Below, piece after piece: positions 24,683 to 32,963 of a DNA stretch of 64,000 bases (the stretch's first letter is position 1; every line of letters starts with the position of its first letter). The translations under genes were made by a program, and so were the position numbers. Below the pieces are notes generated by a model. The model was not told the origin of the DNA, ran no database searches, and worked only from the letters and a program-made list of their open reading frames with translations. The stretch is from the NCBI RefSeq assembly GCF_003014485.1, contig NZ_PYGA01000024.1, positions 40,680 to 104,679 of the forward strand, written 5' to 3'. The DNA is from Murinocardiopsis flavida (GTDB lineage Bacteria; Actinomycetota; Actinomycetes; Streptosporangiales; Streptosporangiaceae).

Positions 24683-25564
24683 ATGAGCCCACGCAACCCC
24701 CACCGCCCGCCACCCGCCCTGAAACTGCTGTCGCTGGGCGCGGGCGTGCAGTCCAGCACCCTGCTACTGCTCGCCGCCCAAGGCGCCATCCCCGGTTTCG
24801 ACTACGCCCTGTTCGCCGACACCGGCTGGGAACCCCCCGCGGTCTATCGCCACCTGGAACGCCTGGATAGCGTCGCCGCCGACGCCGGTATCCCGATCCT
24901 GCGCGTGAGCGCCGGCAACATCCGCCACGACGCCCTGGACGAGAACCACCGGTTCGCTTCCATGCCGCTGCACGTCACAGGACCCCGCGGTGAGAGAGGG
25001 ATGGCACGGCGGCAATGCACCAGCGAGTACAAGATCCGCCCGCTGAAGAAGGAGGCCCGGCGCCTGCTCGGCTACCCCCACCCCGCCCGGGTGCCCGAGG
25101 GGGTCTATGCCGAGCAGTCCATCGGCATCAGCACCGATGAGGTCCACCGGGCCAAGGACGCCGATGTGCGCTACCTGCGCAACCGGTTCCCGCTGCTGGA
25201 CATCGGCTGGACCCGGCGCGACTGCCGCGCCTACCTCACCGCCCACGGCCTGGCCGACACCCCGCGCTCGGCCTGCATCGGCTGCCCCTACCGCTCCAAC
25301 GAGTCCTGGGCCGAGCTGAAGGCGACCGACCCGGCCGCCTTCGAGGACGCGGTCGACTTCGATGCCGCCATCCGGCAGGGCCACCCCGGCGCGGCAGCGC
25401 GCGGCATGCCGCAGCGCGGCACCTACTACCTGCACCGGCACCGGGTTCCGCTCTCCGAGGTCGACCTCGGCACCGACACCGGCCCTGAGCCCGAGGGGTG
25501 CTCGCCGTGGGCCTGCCGCGGCGAACAGCCCGGCACCGAGTCGCCCAGCGGCGGTGCCGCATGA
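24683..25564 (+). CDS. PAPS-reductase-like (PP-loop) protein
   Basis: A 293-residue protein of the phosphoadenosine phosphosulfate reductase fold as found in actinophages and mobile elements. The PP-loop LGAGVQSSTLLL at 18-29 binds nucleotide; GISTDEVHRAKD, a conserved Cys at 113 (RQCTSEYKIRPLKKE) and the C-terminal ACIGCPYRSNESW (Cys199, Cys202) are family marks. It lacks the features of assimilatory CysH. Related enzymes activate a nucleobase or transfer sulfur, e.g. DndC in DNA phosphorothioation, but no dndB/D/E partners are seen. ATG 24683 is chosen as the point where family similarity starts; the frame is open further upstream and no clear ribosome site was found. It overlaps the methyltransferase gene by ATGA. 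Confidence 0.75.
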   Translation: MSPRNPHRPPPALKLLSLGAGVQSSTLLLLAAQGAIPGFDYALFADTGWEPPAVYRHLERLDSVAADAGIPILRVSAGNIRHDALDENHRFASMPLHVTGPRGERGMARRQCTSEYKIRPLKKEARRLLGYPHPARVPEGVYAEQSIGISTDEVHRAKDADVRYLRNRFPLLDIGWTRRDCRAYLTAHGLADTPRSACIGCPYRSNESWAELKATDPAAFEDAVDFDAAIRQGHPGAAARGMPQRGTYYLHRHRVPLSEVDLGTDTGPEPEGCSPWACRGEQPGTESPSGGAA

Positions 25565-26757
25565 CCGCCACCGCCGAGCCCACCAGGACCGAGCGCACGT
25601 GGGAACAGGCTCCCCACATGCCGCTCCTGTCGACGCACGACAGCGGATCCGGGCTGACGATCGGATCCCTGTGCAGCGGCTACGCCGGCCTCGACATGGG
25701 CGCCGCCGCCGCGCTGGGCGGCGCCCGCCTGTGCTGGACCGCAGACAGCGACCCCGACATCACCCGGCTCCTCGCAGCCCGCTTCCCCGGTGTGCCCAAC
25801 CTCGGCGACCTCGCCTCACCGGACTGGTCCGAGGTGGAACGCGTGGACGTGATCACCGCCGGGTTCCCCTGCCAGGACATCTCCGCAGCCGGCCGCGGGG
25901 CCGGAATCGAGAAGGGAGCACGATCCAGTGTCTGGAACCTTGTGGTGGAGGCCGTTCGCCGTCTACGACCCCGCCTCCTGCTCGTGGAGAACGTGGCGGC
26001 CCTGCGATGGAAAGGCCGCGGACTCGACCGAGTACTGGCAGACCTGGCCCGCACGGGGTATGACACGCAGTGGTGCAGCGTTCGCGCCAGCGACATCGGC
26101 GCCCCGCACCGCCGCGAAAGGGTGTTCCTTGCTGCCCACCCCATGTGCGAGCGACGCAGCGCGCGGCCCGGCCGACCCGCATCGCCGCCGTGCGCGCGGT
26201 CGGCAGGTGCGGCTGAGCGATGCGGCCTGCCACCTCAGCCGCGAACCCACCTGCCCGGATGCGGCCTGCGCCCCCGCACGCGCGGATCAGCGGAACCTGC
26301 TGCCCACTCCGCTGGCCAGCGACGCCACCAAGGGCAGCCCGAACCGCACGGGCTCCAAGGGCGACCTCACCCTGCCCGCAGCCATTGCGCGGCTGAGCAC
26401 TCACGGACACGGGCAAATCCCCGCACCCGGCGCTCCTGCCCAGAGCGGTCCCCATCGGTCGACCGGGGATGGGGACGCTACGCCGCCGCGATCTGCCGCT
26501 GGGAACACGTCCTGGGACGACCGGCCCCCGCTCCCACTGAACCCGGGCGAGCAGGACGACCCCGACTGAGCCCGCGCTTCGTGGAGTGGATGCAAGGACT
26601 CCAACCTGGCTGGGCCACCGACCCGGAACTGGGGCTCAGTCGCGCCGCACAACTGCGGGCGCTGGGCAACGGCGTCGTCCCCCAACAGGCGGCCTACGGG
26701 ATCGCCCGCCTGCTCGCCGGCATCGCTGCCGCAGACCAGGATGGAGGCCGGCAATGA
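25561..26757 (+). CDS. C5-cytosine DNA methyltransferase
   Basis: A 398-residue m5C methyltransferase. Motif I is SLCSGYAGLDMG (36-47), motif IV GFPCQDIS with catalytic Cys104, motif VI VENV (142-145), motif VIII GAPHRRERVFLAAH (180-193), and the C-terminal motif IX-X is RAAQLRALGNGVVPQQA. Between motif VIII and residue about 320 the sequence is Arg/Pro-rich and looks atypical for a target recognition domain; this is the part where another frame (25,928-26,569) looks more protein-like. Probably an orphan methylase protecting the element against restriction. ATG 25561 overlaps the previous gene and its stop overlaps the next ATG. Confidence 0.85.
   Translation: MTATAEPTRTERTWEQAPHMPLLSTHDSGSGLTIGSLCSGYAGLDMGAAAALGGARLCWTADSDPDITRLLAARFPGVPNLGDLASPDWSEVERVDVITAGFPCQDISAAGRGAGIEKGARSSVWNLVVEAVRRLRPRLLLVENVAALRWKGRGLDRVLADLARTGYDTQWCSVRASDIGAPHRRERVFLAAHPMCERRSARPGRPASPPCARSAGAAERCGLPPQPRTHLPGCGLRPRTRGSAEPAAHSAGQRRHQGQPEPHGLQGRPHPARSHCAAEHSRTRANPRTRRSCPERSPSVDRGWGRYAAAICRWEHVLGRPAPAPTEPGRAGRPRLSPRFVEWMQGLQPGWATDPELGLSRAAQLRALGNGVVPQQAAYGIARLLAGIAAADQDGGRQ
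25928..26569 (+). CDS. overlapping-frame protein inside the cytosine methyltransferase gene
   Basis: A 213-residue frame, shifted relative to the methyltransferase and wholly inside it, starting GTG 25928. It contains segments that resemble a family of actinophage proteins usually found next to C5 methyltransferases: FAVYDPASCSWRTW, TEYWQTWPARGMTRSG, and two LLPTPxASDA blocks (near residues 68 and 125), the second continuing KGSPNRTGSKGDLTLPAAI. The methyltransferase frame over the same bases is low-complexity from about 26,160 to 26,460. I infer that both frames may be translated; the similarity is from memory of the family and was not searched. No ribosome site is obvious before the GTG. 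Confidence 0.45.
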   Translation: MSGTLWWRPFAVYDPASCSWRTWRPCDGKAADSTEYWQTWPARGMTRSGAAFAPATSAPRTAAKGCSLLPTPCASDAARGPADPHRRRARGRQVRLSDAACHLSREPTCPDAACAPARADQRNLLPTPLASDATKGSPNRTGSKGDLTLPAAIARLSTHGHGQIPAPGAPAQSGPHRSTGDGDATPPRSAAGNTSWDDRPPLPLNPGEQDDPD

Positions 26758-27191
26758 GCTTGCGCCTGATCCCGGTGAGCCTCGCCGAGGCGCGCGCCTT
26801 CGTCGAGGTCTGGCATCGCCACCTCGGGCCGCCGCGCGGCCATAAGTTCAGCCTCGGCGCCGCCGAGGAGCCCGGGGTGCTGGTCGCGGTGGCCATGGTC
26901 GGGCGCCCCGTCGCTCGCGCTCTCAATGACGGCCGCACTCTGGAGGTCACTCGCCTGGCGACCGACGGCACCCCCAACGCGTGCTCCCTGCTGTACGCGG
27001 CATCCAGGCGAGCTGCCCGAGCACTGGGCTACCGGCGGCTGATCACCTACACACGTGCCGACGAGCCTGGCACGTCGCTGCGTGCCGCGGGTTGGAAGCC
27101 GACAGCGGCATTGCCGCCGCGCGAGGACTGGCACCCGCCCCGTCGCCCCCACACCCGCGGCCCGGCCCGAACCCGGTGGGAGGCGCCATGA
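26754..27191 (+). CDS. XF1762-like phage/element protein
   Basis: A 145-residue soluble protein. The start LRLIPVSLAEARAFVEVWHR, the central FSLGAAEEPGVLVAVAMVGRPVAR and LEVTRLATDGTPNACSLLY, and RALGYRRLITYTRADEPGTSLRAAGW are typical of the XF1762 family, which looks GNAT-acetyltransferase-like in its beta-strand order. The function of this family is unknown; it is common in phage and element operons with methyltransferases. ATGA overlaps on both sides. The last 25 residues are Pro/Arg-rich. Confidence 0.75.
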   Translation: MSLRLIPVSLAEARAFVEVWHRHLGPPRGHKFSLGAAEEPGVLVAVAMVGRPVARALNDGRTLEVTRLATDGTPNACSLLYAASRRAARALGYRRLITYTRADEPGTSLRAAGWKPTAALPPREDWHPPRRPHTRGPARTRWEAP

Positions 27192-27445
27192 CCCCTCGCA
27201 CACCCGACGCGTTCCCCATCTTGCCGCTGTGGGTTGCCGGGACTCCGGGTGCCGACGCCGTGCGGCGTTGCCACCCGCTGCCGGACGGTACGCAGCCGAG
27301 GGCCATTCGCCGGACAGTCGCAGCCGATTCGCCGCGCCGTCGCCAAGAGACGTGCAGCGCCTGCCGATCGTTTGGTGTCTCGGGGGGCCGGCGATGCCGC
27401 GGCATTGCCGGACCGGACCCTTGCTTCCTGGTGATGCCGCTATGA
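27188..27445 (+). CDS. hypothetical protein of the recombinase operon
   Basis: An 85-residue basic protein with a CSACRSFG segment and a further Cys near the C-terminus, which might form a small metal site. Both ends overlap neighbouring genes as ATGA, the main reason to call it. Function unknown. Confidence 0.5.
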   Translation: MTPRTPDAFPILPLWVAGTPGADAVRRCHPLPDGTQPRAIRRTVAADSPRRRQETCSACRSFGVSGGRRCRGIAGPDPCFLVMPL

Positions 27446-27750
27446 CCAAACAGGAAGAAGGTGCTTCTGACCAGCTAAAACACGGGGTTGTCGGTGGTGA
27501 AAGCGCCTACCCTGACGAGTCGGGGGCAGCGATAAACGACCCCGGCCATCAGCAAGGCGAGATCAACGTCACCGTGGCGCTCCAGGTCGAGCACGGCCTG
27601 CCCGGGCGCGAGCTTGAAGCCGAACAGACGCGAGCTGTCAAGGAAATCCTGGAATGGGTGTACACGGAGAAGCGGCACCGCCGATCCCTCTCGACGTCCT
27701 CAGCCGAGGAACCGCCCGGCAACCCGCCAAGCGGTTCAACGGGGAGATGA
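27442..27750 (+). CDS. hypothetical protein directly before the recombinase
   Basis: A 102-residue hydrophilic protein rich in Glu, Gly and Ser, with a helical centre (EAEQTRAVKEILEWVYTEKR). It overlaps the previous gene and the recombinase by ATGA at both ends. Size and position would fit a recombination directionality factor for the serine recombinase, but no DNA-binding motif is visible, so this is only a hypothesis. Confidence 0.5.
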   Translation: MTKQEEGASDQLKHGVVGGESAYPDESGAAINDPGHQQGEINVTVALQVEHGLPGRELEAEQTRAVKEILEWVYTEKRHRRSLSTSSAEEPPGNPPSGSTGR

Positions 27751-29717
27751 GGGGAGGGCTGCTCCGGGTTGCGTTCGCCGGGCGAACCTCGACCGATGAC
27801 CGGCAGGACCCGACCCTGTCCATTCCCCGCCAGCTCGCCAACTCCCGCAGCAGCCTGCCTCCCCAAGCAGGCATCGTGGCGCACTTCTACGACATCGAGT
27901 CTGGCCGAAAGGACCTCTCCGAGCGGGGCAACGGTAGGGCCCACGAGCACCTGTCCATCCCTGTTCCCCGTGATGGGGGAATCCGCGAACTCCTCGACGA
28001 AGCGGCCCGACCCGACCGCCGCTTCGACGCGGTCATCTGCGAATCCATCGACCGGATCGCCCGGCGGACCTATATCGGCACAAAGATCGAGTACCAGCTT
28101 GAGCAGCTCGGCGTTGTCCTGTTCGCCTCCGACGAGCCCATCGTGGCCTCGGGCAAACGCTCCTCGCAGATCCTCACCCGGCGCGTCAAGCAGGGGGTGG
28201 CCGAGTGGTACGTGCTCGAACTGCTGGAGAAGTCCTGGGACGGATTCGAGACACACACCGAGCAGGGGTTCAACGTCGGGCGCCCGCCCTACGGCTATGT
28301 CGCGCACCGTGTTCCGCACCCGGTGCCGGCGCGCAGGGCCGAGGGGTCGAGCAAGCACCGGCTTGCCCCGGACCCGGTGCGCGGTCCGGTCGTCACATGG
28401 ATGTTCGAGCTGCGTGTGCGCAAGCAACTGGGATACGAGGCGATCGCCGACGTGCTCAACCTCCAGCCGGACCGGTTCCCGCCGCCCGAGCCGGTCGACC
28501 CGGCGAGGGCCGTGGGCCACTGGACCGGCAGCGCGGTGCGCGGAGTACTGACCAACCCCAAGTACTGCGGGTACATGGTGTGGAATCGGCGTGCCACCAA
28601 GACGGGGCGGGGGCGGCACAACCATCCGGAGCAGTGGGTCTGGTCCTCCGACCCGACGCACGAGCCGCTGGTCACGAAGGAAATGTTCATCGCGGCGCAT
28701 CGCGTGGCTCCGCGGCGGGAACGATCGCGGTCGGGCAGCGGGGCCAATCGCCATCCCGCGACCAAGCGCGTCTACCCGCTGCGCTCCTATGTCCGCTGCC
28801 ACGCGTGCGGGCGGCGGATGTTCGGCAAGACGCGCAGAGAGACGGGCTACTTCGCCTGTGAGCCCCCGAAGGGATACACCCCGGAGGGGCACCCCCGGAG
28901 TGTGTGGGTGCGGGAGGAGTATCTCCTCCGAGTGGTGCTCGACTTCTTCGCGGTGCGGATCTTCGGGGCGTCTCGGCGGGCGCGCTTGACCGGGTTGCTT
29001 CCTGACGCGGAAGAGGAGGGGCGTCGGGAGTATGAGGCGGCCGTCGCCTCGGTGGAACAGCAGATCGAGGATGTGGAGGCACGGAGGGCGGCACTGCTGC
29101 GGCAGATGGAGTTCCTGGACGACCCGCGCTCCGAACTGGCGGTCGATATCCGGTCCCAGGCGGGGGCGCTTTACGGGGAGCGCGACGCGTTGCGCGATCG
29201 GCTCCGCGAACTGGAAGGGGCGCCGCCGCGGCAGGCGGCTCCTGAGCTGCTCGACGCGCTCCCGCTGGGCAGCGCGGAACTGGGGGAGGTGCCCGAGGCG
29301 CTGTTACGCGAACTTTTCGAGGCGTTTCGGCTTGAACTCATCTACGACAAGGCCGTCAACACCGTGACGATCCGGGTGACTCTGGCCGCGGAGACGGTGC
29401 CCGAACTCCAGCAGACGGCCGACCGAGTACTCGACCAGCCTGAAAGGAAAAATCAGGAGATGAAGGACAAACTAAACAGTGTTCCCATCTCTGTGGTGCC
29501 CCCTGCAGGATTCGAACCTGCGCACCCGGCTCCGGAGGCCGATGCTCTATCCCCTGAGCTAAGGGGGCGTGCTGCGAGCATAATGCTAGCAGGGCCCTGC
29601 GGGTGGGTCGTGCAGTTTTCGGGCCCGGTGCGCACCGTGGATTCGGTCGTGCGGTTACGCGAAGTCGTTATCGTCCTGTTCCGTATACGCCAGCGGGAAC
29701 AGGCGTACGGAAGCTAG
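27747..29717 (+). CDS. large serine recombinase (integrase)
   Basis: A 656-residue large serine recombinase. The catalytic domain starts at residue 7 (VAFAGRTSTDDRQ, nucleophile Ser15) and has ICESIDRIARRT; the recombinase domain follows with RPPYGYVAHRV and GVLTNPKYCGYMVWNRR, then a zinc ribbon (YVRCHACGRRMFG ... YFACEP) and a coiled coil near residues 430-490. It should integrate the element at the adjacent tRNA-Arg gene. The natural end is uncertain: the frame runs on antisense through the whole tRNA gene and stops about 150 bases beyond it, so the last 85 or so residues are encoded by the tRNA and host DNA. ATG 27747 overlaps the preceding stop (ATGA) and lies close behind GGGGAG. Confidence 0.88.
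   Translation: MRGGLLRVAFAGRTSTDDRQDPTLSIPRQLANSRSSLPPQAGIVAHFYDIESGRKDLSERGNGRAHEHLSIPVPRDGGIRELLDEAARPDRRFDAVICESIDRIARRTYIGTKIEYQLEQLGVVLFASDEPIVASGKRSSQILTRRVKQGVAEWYVLELLEKSWDGFETHTEQGFNVGRPPYGYVAHRVPHPVPARRAEGSSKHRLAPDPVRGPVVTWMFELRVRKQLGYEAIADVLNLQPDRFPPPEPVDPARAVGHWTGSAVRGVLTNPKYCGYMVWNRRATKTGRGRHNHPEQWVWSSDPTHEPLVTKEMFIAAHRVAPRRERSRSGSGANRHPATKRVYPLRSYVRCHACGRRMFGKTRRETGYFACEPPKGYTPEGHPRSVWVREEYLLRVVLDFFAVRIFGASRRARLTGLLPDAEEEGRREYEAAVASVEQQIEDVEARRAALLRQMEFLDDPRSELAVDIRSQAGALYGERDALRDRLRELEGAPPRQAAPELLDALPLGSAELGEVPEALLRELFEAFRLELIYDKAVNTVTIRVTLAAETVPELQQTADRVLDQPERKNQEMKDKLNSVPISVVPPAGFEPAHPAPEADALSPELRGRAASIMLAGPCGWVVQFSGPVRTVDSVVRLREVVIVLFRIRQREQAYGS
29494..29568 (-). tRNA. tRNA-Arg (anticodon CCG)
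   Basis: A complete cloverleaf on the minus strand: acceptor GCCCCCT pairs with AGGGGGC, D-arm GCTC/GAGC, anticodon stem TCGGC/GCCGG with loop CTCCGGA (anticodon CCG, reading CGG), T-arm GCAGG TTCGAAT CCTGC, discriminator A, and an encoded CCA at 29494-29496. It reads into the element, so its 3' end forms the right attachment region. Because the gene is intact, the element must carry or restore the 3' part. Confidence 0.95.
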
Positions 29718-29727
29718 GGTCACGGCC

Positions 29728-30117
29728 GTGGGTGAAGCGCTGACGCGGGTACTGGTGGTCGACGACGACGAGGTGATTCGGCAACTCATTGCCGTCAATC
29801 TGCAACTGGAGGGGTTCGAGGTCCACACGGCGGTCGACGGCAGGGACTGCCTCGAACGCGCCGCTGAGCTGCGGCCCGACGTCATCACGCTCGACGTGAT
29901 GATGCCGCGGCTCGACGGCTGGGTCACCGCGCTGCGGCTCCGCGAGCGCGAGGTCACCCGGTCAGCGAAGGTCCTGCTCATCACCGCCCGCGCCCAGGAG
30001 GACGACTTGCGGCGCGGCGAGGACGTCGGGGTCGACGCCTACCTCACCAAGCCGTTCGACCCCGCCGAGCTGATCCGGATCGTCCGCGAACTCGCAGGTA
30101 TCGAGCGTGCCCGATAG
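29728..30117 (+). CDS. single-domain response regulator (receiver only)
   Basis: A 129-residue CheY-like receiver domain without output domain. It has the acidic pocket DDD at 12-14, phospho-acceptor Asp56 in ITLDVMMP, the conserved Thr in LLITARAQ, and Lys108 in YLTKPFDP. No histidine kinase is nearby, so it is an orphan. Start GTG 29728 is short of a good ribosome site. It is the first chromosomal gene beyond the tRNA and overlaps the next gene by 11 bases. Confidence 0.85.
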   Translation: MGEALTRVLVVDDDEVIRQLIAVNLQLEGFEVHTAVDGRDCLERAAELRPDVITLDVMMPRLDGWVTALRLREREVTRSAKVLLITARAQEDDLRRGEDVGVDAYLTKPFDPAELIRIVRELAGIERAR

Positions 30118-31405
30118 CCCGGCCGCCCACGATGGGGATTCGTCGAGCGTGCCCGATGGCCCGGCCGTTTTCGAGGGGGATCTGGGGACGCCCCGGTGGG
30201 TGGACCGGCTGATCCGGTCCGCTGCGGCGGCCGCCACCGGTGTCGACCCGAAGCGGGTGCCGTGGTCGACTCCGCGGCGGGTGCCCGCCGGGCGGTCGGG
30301 TCATTACGCCAGCGCCCTGCCGATTCGGTTGTCCGGTACCGCACGGGAATCGGGGACCGCCGTCGCCGAACGGACCGCGGTCCTGCTGCGTGCGAGCCCG
30401 CACGTCGTGGACGCCGCTGTCGAGGGTGTCGGCTTCGTCAACATCACCTTGACCCCCGCTGCGCGGGCCGCCCTCGTGCCCGCCGCCGCGGCCGACGGGT
30501 TCGGGTATCTGACGGCCACCACCGCGTGGGCGGACTCGGGCAGTGCGGGCAGCACAGGCAGTGCGGGCAACACGGCCAGCGCGGCTAACACGGGCACCCC
30601 GGTCAGCGCGGCCAACGCTGCGGAAACCGACTCGGACCTGTGGCGGTGCTCCCCCCTGGAGGAGGCCGGTTCCGCCGCGCGGGCCGCGGAGTGGGCCCGG
30701 GAGGACGCCAGGACCCGCGTCAACCTCGCCGCGGGCCCGCCCGGCGCCCGGGAGCCCGCTGCACTGCGGGCGGCCGACCCCGGCACCGGGTGGCGCGACC
30801 CCCTCTACGGCGCGGCCGGCGCGGTGACGCCGGCCGCGCGGCTGCTCGCCGTTGTCGGCACGGCAGCGGCACGTGTCGCGTTCTGCCGGGCCGACGGGGG
30901 ACGGGAGGAGTCCGGCCCGGGCCTGCCGGCCCTGCCCACCGCCGAGGCGCCCGGCCACTGGGCCTCCCTCACCGCCGCGAACCCCGCGTTCGCGCTGCGC
31001 TACGCCCACGCGCACGCCTCGGCGAGCCGCCAGTGGGCGCGCGACGCGGGGGAGTTCCACCCGCTGCCGCCCGGCGCGCTCACGGCCCCCGCCGTCGCGG
31101 ACCTCGACGGGCCGACCGCGGCGGCGCTGGTCGGCGTCCTCTTCGACGGCCCCGGTGCGCTGGCGTCCGCGGCGCGGCGAGGCGAACCCCATATCCTCGT
31201 CCGCTACCTGGAGACCCTCGCCAGTGCCTACCATGATTGGCGGGAGACCTGCGGCCTCGGCTCGGGGGAGCTCGGCGACCGGTACCCGGCCGCCGCCGAC
31301 CGCAGGGAGGCCACCGCCGCGCGGCTCGGACTCTGCGCAGCCACCGCCGGTGTCCTCAGAACGGGGTTGTTCCTGATCGGTGTCTCCGCGCCCACAAGGC
31401 TGTGA
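30107..31405 (+). CDS. ArgS-related anticodon-binding protein NrtL
   Basis: A 432-residue actinobacterial protein with a C-terminal DALR anticodon-binding domain as in arginyl-tRNA synthetase (ALRYAHAHASASRQW, LVRYLETLASAYHDW, RTGLFLIGVSAPTRL). The N-terminal part resembles the ArgS additional domain (VEGVGFVNITLTPAA). The catalytic HIGH/KMSKS core is missing, so it is not a synthetase; the role is unknown. Residues about 145-170 are a Gly/Ser/Ala/Asn repeat. Its place directly before lysA is conserved in actinomycetes. Confidence 0.8.
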   Translation: MPDSPAAHDGDSSSVPDGPAVFEGDLGTPRWVDRLIRSAAAAATGVDPKRVPWSTPRRVPAGRSGHYASALPIRLSGTARESGTAVAERTAVLLRASPHVVDAAVEGVGFVNITLTPAARAALVPAAAADGFGYLTATTAWADSGSAGSTGSAGNTASAANTGTPVSAANAAETDSDLWRCSPLEEAGSAARAAEWAREDARTRVNLAAGPPGAREPAALRAADPGTGWRDPLYGAAGAVTPAARLLAVVGTAAARVAFCRADGGREESGPGLPALPTAEAPGHWASLTAANPAFALRYAHAHASASRQWARDAGEFHPLPPGALTAPAVADLDGPTAAALVGVLFDGPGALASAARRGEPHILVRYLETLASAYHDWRETCGLGSGELGDRYPAAADRREATAARLGLCAATAGVLRTGLFLIGVSAPTRL

Positions 31406-31493
31406 GCGGAGCCGACCCCGTGCCGCGGCGGCACCGCCCGCCGACGCCCCGCCCACCGACCGCGCCCGGATCCATGCCTGAAAGTCGCAGCCA

Positions 31494-32885
31494 ATGAGCC
31501 GTTACGCCCACCCCGCCGGACAGCGCCACGCCGATGTGCTTCCGGAGGACAACCCGCCGAGCCCGCCGGCAGACCTCGACCAGCTGGACCCGCGCGTGTG
31601 GCCGCACACGGCCGCCCGGGTCGGCGGCGAGATCACCGTCGGCGGGATCGGCGTCACCGCGCTCGCCGAGGAGTACGGCACCCCGCTGTTCGTGCTGGAC
31701 GAGGACGACTTCCGCGCCCGCGCCCGCGACTACCGCAACGCCTTCGCCGACGCGGGAGCCGACGTCTACTACGCCGGAAAGGCACTGCTGACCAAGGCCG
31801 TCGCCCGGTGGGTCATGGAGGAGGGCCTGAAGCTCGACGTGTGCAGCGGGGGCGAGCTCGCGGTCGCGCTCGCCGCGGGGGTCCCGGCGGAGCGCATCGG
31901 GATGCACGGCAACAACAAGTCCGAAGCGGAGCTGGCCCGCGCGGTCGAGGTGGGCGTCGGCCGCATCGTCATCGACTCCTTCGACGAGATCGAGCGGCTG
32001 GACCGGCTCGCCGCCCGGCAGGGCAAGGTGCCGGAGGTCCTGATCCGGGTCACCACCGGCGTGGAGGCGCACACCCACGAGTTCGTCGCGACGGCCCACG
32101 ACGACCAGAAGTTCGGGCTGTCGCTGAACACCGGGGCGGCGGCCGACGCCGTGCGGCGCGTCCTGGAGTCGGCGCACCTGTCACTGGTCGGCCTGCACTC
32201 CCACATCGGGTCGCAGATCTTCGACATGGCGGGGTTCGAGATGGCGGCCCGCCGCCTCACCGAGTTCCTCACCCTGGTCCACACCGAGCACGGCGTGCTG
32301 CTGCCCGAACTGGACCTCGGCGGCGGGCTGGGCATCGCCTACGTCCCCGGCGACACCCCGCTGGAGCCGAAGGCCATCGCGGAGGCGCTGCTCGACATCG
32401 TGCAGCACGAGTGCAAGGCGCACGACCTGCCCGTCCCGCGCATCGCCGTCGAACCGGGCCGGGCGATCGCCGGGCCCTGCGGCATCACCGTCTACGAGGT
32501 CGGCACGATCAAGGACGTCGAGGGCATCCGCAGCTACGTCAGCGTCGACGGGGGGATGAGCGACAACATCCGCACGTCCCTCTACGGCTCCGAGTACACG
32601 TGCTCCCTCGCGTCGCGCACCGGCGACGGCGACCCCGTTCTGTCGCGGCTGGTCGGCAAGCACTGCGAGAGCGGCGACATCGTGGTGCGCGACCTCTACC
32701 TGCCGAGCGACCTGCGCACCGGCGACCTCGTCGCGGTCGCCGCGACCGGCGCCTACTGCCACTCCATGGCGAGCAACTACAACCACCTCCCGCGCCCGGC
32801 CGTTGTCGCCGTGCGCGGCGGGGAGTCGCGGACGCTCGTACGCAGGGAGACCGAGGAGGACCTGCTCCGCCTCGACGTAGGCTGA
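31494..32885 (+). CDS. lysA: diaminopimelate decarboxylase
   Basis: A 463-residue PLP enzyme of group IV decarboxylases, converting meso-diaminopimelate to lysine, the last lysine step. Lys96 in [12 protein letters not shown] forms the Schiff base; [18 protein letters not shown] and GRAIAGPCG are phosphate-binding and substrate motifs; [13 protein letters not shown] contains the active-site Cys from the second subunit. ATG 31494 lies 88 bases behind nrtL. The following hom gene continues the aspartate-family pathway. Confidence 0.95.
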   Translation: MSRYAHPAGQRHADVLPEDNPPSPPADLDQLDPRVWPHTAARVGGEITVGGIGVTALAEEYGTPLFVLDEDDFRARARDYRNAFADAGADVYYAGKALLTKAVARWVMEEGLKLDVCSGGELAVALAAGVPAERIGMHGNNKSEAELARAVEVGVGRIVIDSFDEIERLDRLAARQGKVPEVLIRVTTGVEAHTHEFVATAHDDQKFGLSLNTGAAADAVRRVLESAHLSLVGLHSHIGSQIFDMAGFEMAARRLTEFLTLVHTEHGVLLPELDLGGGLGIAYVPGDTPLEPKAIAEALLDIVQHECKAHDLPVPRIAVEPGRAIAGPCGITVYEVGTIKDVEGIRSYVSVDGGMSDNIRTSLYGSEYTCSLASRTGDGDPVLSRLVGKHCESGDIVVRDLYLPSDLRTGDLVAVAATGAYCHSMASNYNHLPRPAVVAVRGGESRTLVRRETEEDLLRLDVG

Positions 32886-32963
32886 GTGGCCGGCACACCG
32901 GCGCGGCGGCCAGGGTTCGCGCCGATCCATCGAAATCATGCAGGAAGTGGGAGTCACCCCCTT

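Larger units (their letters stand above)
1..29493. mobile_element. right part of an integrative conjugative element
   Basis: This span carries conjugation genes (VirB2, VirB6, PrgI, VirB4 and VirD4 homologues, a replication-relaxation protein and a wall hydrolase), a Tad pilus operon, ArdC, a sliding clamp homologue, methyltransferases and a large serine recombinase. The recombinase lies directly against the 3' end of a tRNA-Arg gene, the usual place for an element boundary. Housekeeping genes begin immediately beyond the tRNA. The left boundary is not in the window, so size and the second attachment site cannot be read. The T4SS-type transfer genes distinguish it from the single-FtsK-type actinomycete elements such as pSAM2. 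The right boundary is inferred from gene content and the tRNA position; the exact crossover base is unknown. Confidence 0.85.

Noticed and set aside
24683..25564. Possibility that this is dndC of a phosphorothioation system
   Set aside because: Too short for DndC and no dndB, dndD or dndE neighbours in the window.
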